Shown: positions 6,085-7,090 of the stretch, piece by piece
Numbering within the stretch: position 1 is the first letter of the stretch
Layout of the letters: the number at the start of each line of letters is the position of its first letter
NCBI GenBank assembly: GCA_003516955.1
Contig: DPBN01000014.1
Coordinates: forward strand, 1 to 7,090
DNA: 7,090 bases
Direction: 5' to 3'
From: Armatimonadota bacterium
Lineage (GTDB): Bacteria; Armatimonadota; Fimbriimonadia; Fimbriimonadales; Fimbriimonadaceae
Notes under the pieces: generated by a model
Told to the model about the DNA's origin: nothing
Databases searched by the model: none
The model's input: the letters and a program-made list of their open reading frames with translations, nothing else
Program-made: the position numbers and the translations under genes

Positions 6085-7090
6085 ATGCTGCCGGGATTGC
6101 TCGCGACCGCCGCACCGGCTCCGGCGCCGGTGAACATTGTTTGCATTCTAGCCGATGACCTGGGGTACGGGGAGCTTGGCTGCTACGGCCAGGAGAAGAT
6201 CCCGACGCCGAACATCGACCGGTTGGCTCGGGAGGGCGTGCGGTTCGCCCGGTTCTACGCGGCGTCTCCTGTGTGCGCTCCGACGCGCTGCTCGCTGCTG
6301 ACGGGCCGGCACCAGGGCCACGCGGCGATCCGCGGGAACAAGGAGCGGGGAACGTTCGACATCCGGGGCCTCGAGGGGCAGTTCCCCCTGCCCAAATCCG
6401 AGCGGACCATCGCCAGCGTCCTGCGGCGCGCCGGTTACGCGACCGCGCTGATCGGCAAGTGGGGACTGGGGGGCCCGCTGCCCGGCCAGCGGCCGAACGA
6501 GCACGGGTTCGACCGCTTCTACGGCCTTCTGTGCCAGCGCCGAGCCCACGACCACTATCCGGCCTATCTGTGGAGCGACTACGACGTCGACCCGCTCCCC
6601 GGGAACGTCGTCCGCAACGCCCATCAGCAGCTCTCGGAACCCTTGGACAACGAGGACGACTACTACAAGCGTTTCACCGGAGGCACCTACGCACCCGAGG
6701 CGATGGCCGACGAGGCGGTTCGGTTCCTCCAGACGCACCGCCCCCGGCCCTTTTTCCTCTACTACGCCCCGACGCTTCCGCACGTGAGCCTCGCCGCCCC
6801 AAAGGAGTGGGTGGAGCGCTTTCCCCTGGAGTGGGACGGCCGGCCCTACCTCGGACAGGACGGATACCTGCCCTGCGCGAGGCCGCGAGCCACCTATGCG
6901 GCGATGATCGCTTACCTGGATCACACCGTGGGCCGGATCTTGGACGAGCTGGATCGACTCGGTCTGACCCAGAACACCCTGGTGGTGTTCACCAGCGACA
7001 ACGGGGCGACGACCGAGGGCGGAGTGGACCGCGACTTCTTCCGGTCGAACTCCCCGCTCCGAGAGGGCAAGAGGAGCCTCTACGAGGGCG
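6085..7090 (+). CDS. Arylsulfatase-type sulfatase, 3' end outside the window
   Basis: The first 335 codons of a type I (formylglycine) sulfatase are present, with the frame open to the window edge; relatives are typically 450-550 residues. The signature CAPTRCSLLTGR (64-75) gives C64 as the residue converted to formylglycine and R68 as its partner. Metal ligands are expected at D24-D25 (ILADDLGYG) and D305-N306 (SDNG). K125 and H233 (LPH) occupy the usual active-site lysine and histidine places. The common GKWHLG motif reads GKWGLG (124-129), so the usual histidine is glycine. The N-terminus (MLPGLLATAAPAPAP) is short, hydrophobic and without a basic residue, so export is doubtful but possible. 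The earliest possible start is 6085 because an in-frame stop precedes it. The enzyme should hydrolyse sulfate esters, probably on a glycan given the divergent LacI-glycosidase pair; the substrate is not determined. Activity requires a formylglycine-generating enzyme encoded elsewhere. Confidence 0.93.
   Translation, partial: MLPGLLATAAPAPAPVNIVCILADDLGYGELGCYGQEKIPTPNIDRLAREGVRFARFYAASPVCAPTRCSLLTGRHQGHAAIRGNKERGTFDIRGLEGQFPLPKSERTIASVLRRAGYATALIGKWGLGGPLPGQRPNEHGFDRFYGLLCQRRAHDHYPAYLWSDYDVDPLPGNVVRNAHQQLSEPLDNEDDYYKRFTGGTYAPEAMADEAVRFLQTHRPRPFFLYYAPTLPHVSLAAPKEWVERFPLEWDGRPYLGQDGYLPCARPRATYAAMIAYLDHTVGRILDELDRLGLTQNTLVVFTSDNGATTEGGVDRDFFRSNSPLREGKRSLYEG

Noticed and set aside
6148..6924. 258-codon minus-strand frame under the sulfatase
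   Set aside because: It is antisense to the sulfatase signature region and lacks any domain or ribosome binding site.

Overview
The window is about two-thirds G+C, densely coded, and carries six protein-coding genes; the last is cut by the window end. I see no rRNA, tRNA, CRISPR array or insertion sequence. The mix points to a free-living, polysaccharide-degrading Gram-negative-type bacterium: a PEP-CTERM surface or exported protein, a formylglycine sulfatase, a large six-hairpin glycosidase-like enzyme and a LacI-type regulator. Armatimonadota is my best guess, with Planctomycetota or Verrucomicrobiota as alternatives. This is inferred from gene content and style, not from a marker gene.

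Left part (1-2388, all + strand): a stand-alone HD-superfamily hydrolase (116-673), a PEP-CTERM protein with a LamG-like beta-sandwich (736-1488) closed by a clear intrinsic terminator (1511-1547), and an NfsA/FRP-type flavin oxidoreductase (1585-2388). They look like separate transcription units. Two of them lack a Shine-Dalgarno sequence and carry a -10-like hexamer 5-6 nt before the ATG, as expected of leaderless genes.

Right part (2392-7090): a likely carbohydrate-use locus. On the minus strand a LacI-family regulator (5966-4806) is followed by an 805-residue glycosidase-like protein (4809-2392). The two overlap by a GTGA stop/start junction, so they should be co-transcribed and translationally coupled. 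Facing away across a 118-bp intergenic region is an arylsulfatase-type gene (6085 onward). That intergenic region is rich in symmetry: a 12-bp inverted repeat with one mismatch lies at its two edges, an AACGCGTT palindrome sits inside the putative lacI promoter, and a second 7-bp inverted repeat lies between the two promoters. The simplest model is that the LacI protein senses a sugar released from a sulfated glycan and controls itself, the glycosidase and perhaps the sulfatase.

The convergent oxidoreductase and glycosidase genes are separated by only 3 bp. The most novel parts are the glycosidase-like protein, whose family and substrate I cannot name and which seems to have a beta-sandwich inserted in its helical barrel, and the structured divergent control region with a LacI protein whose hinge helix departs from the usual sequence.
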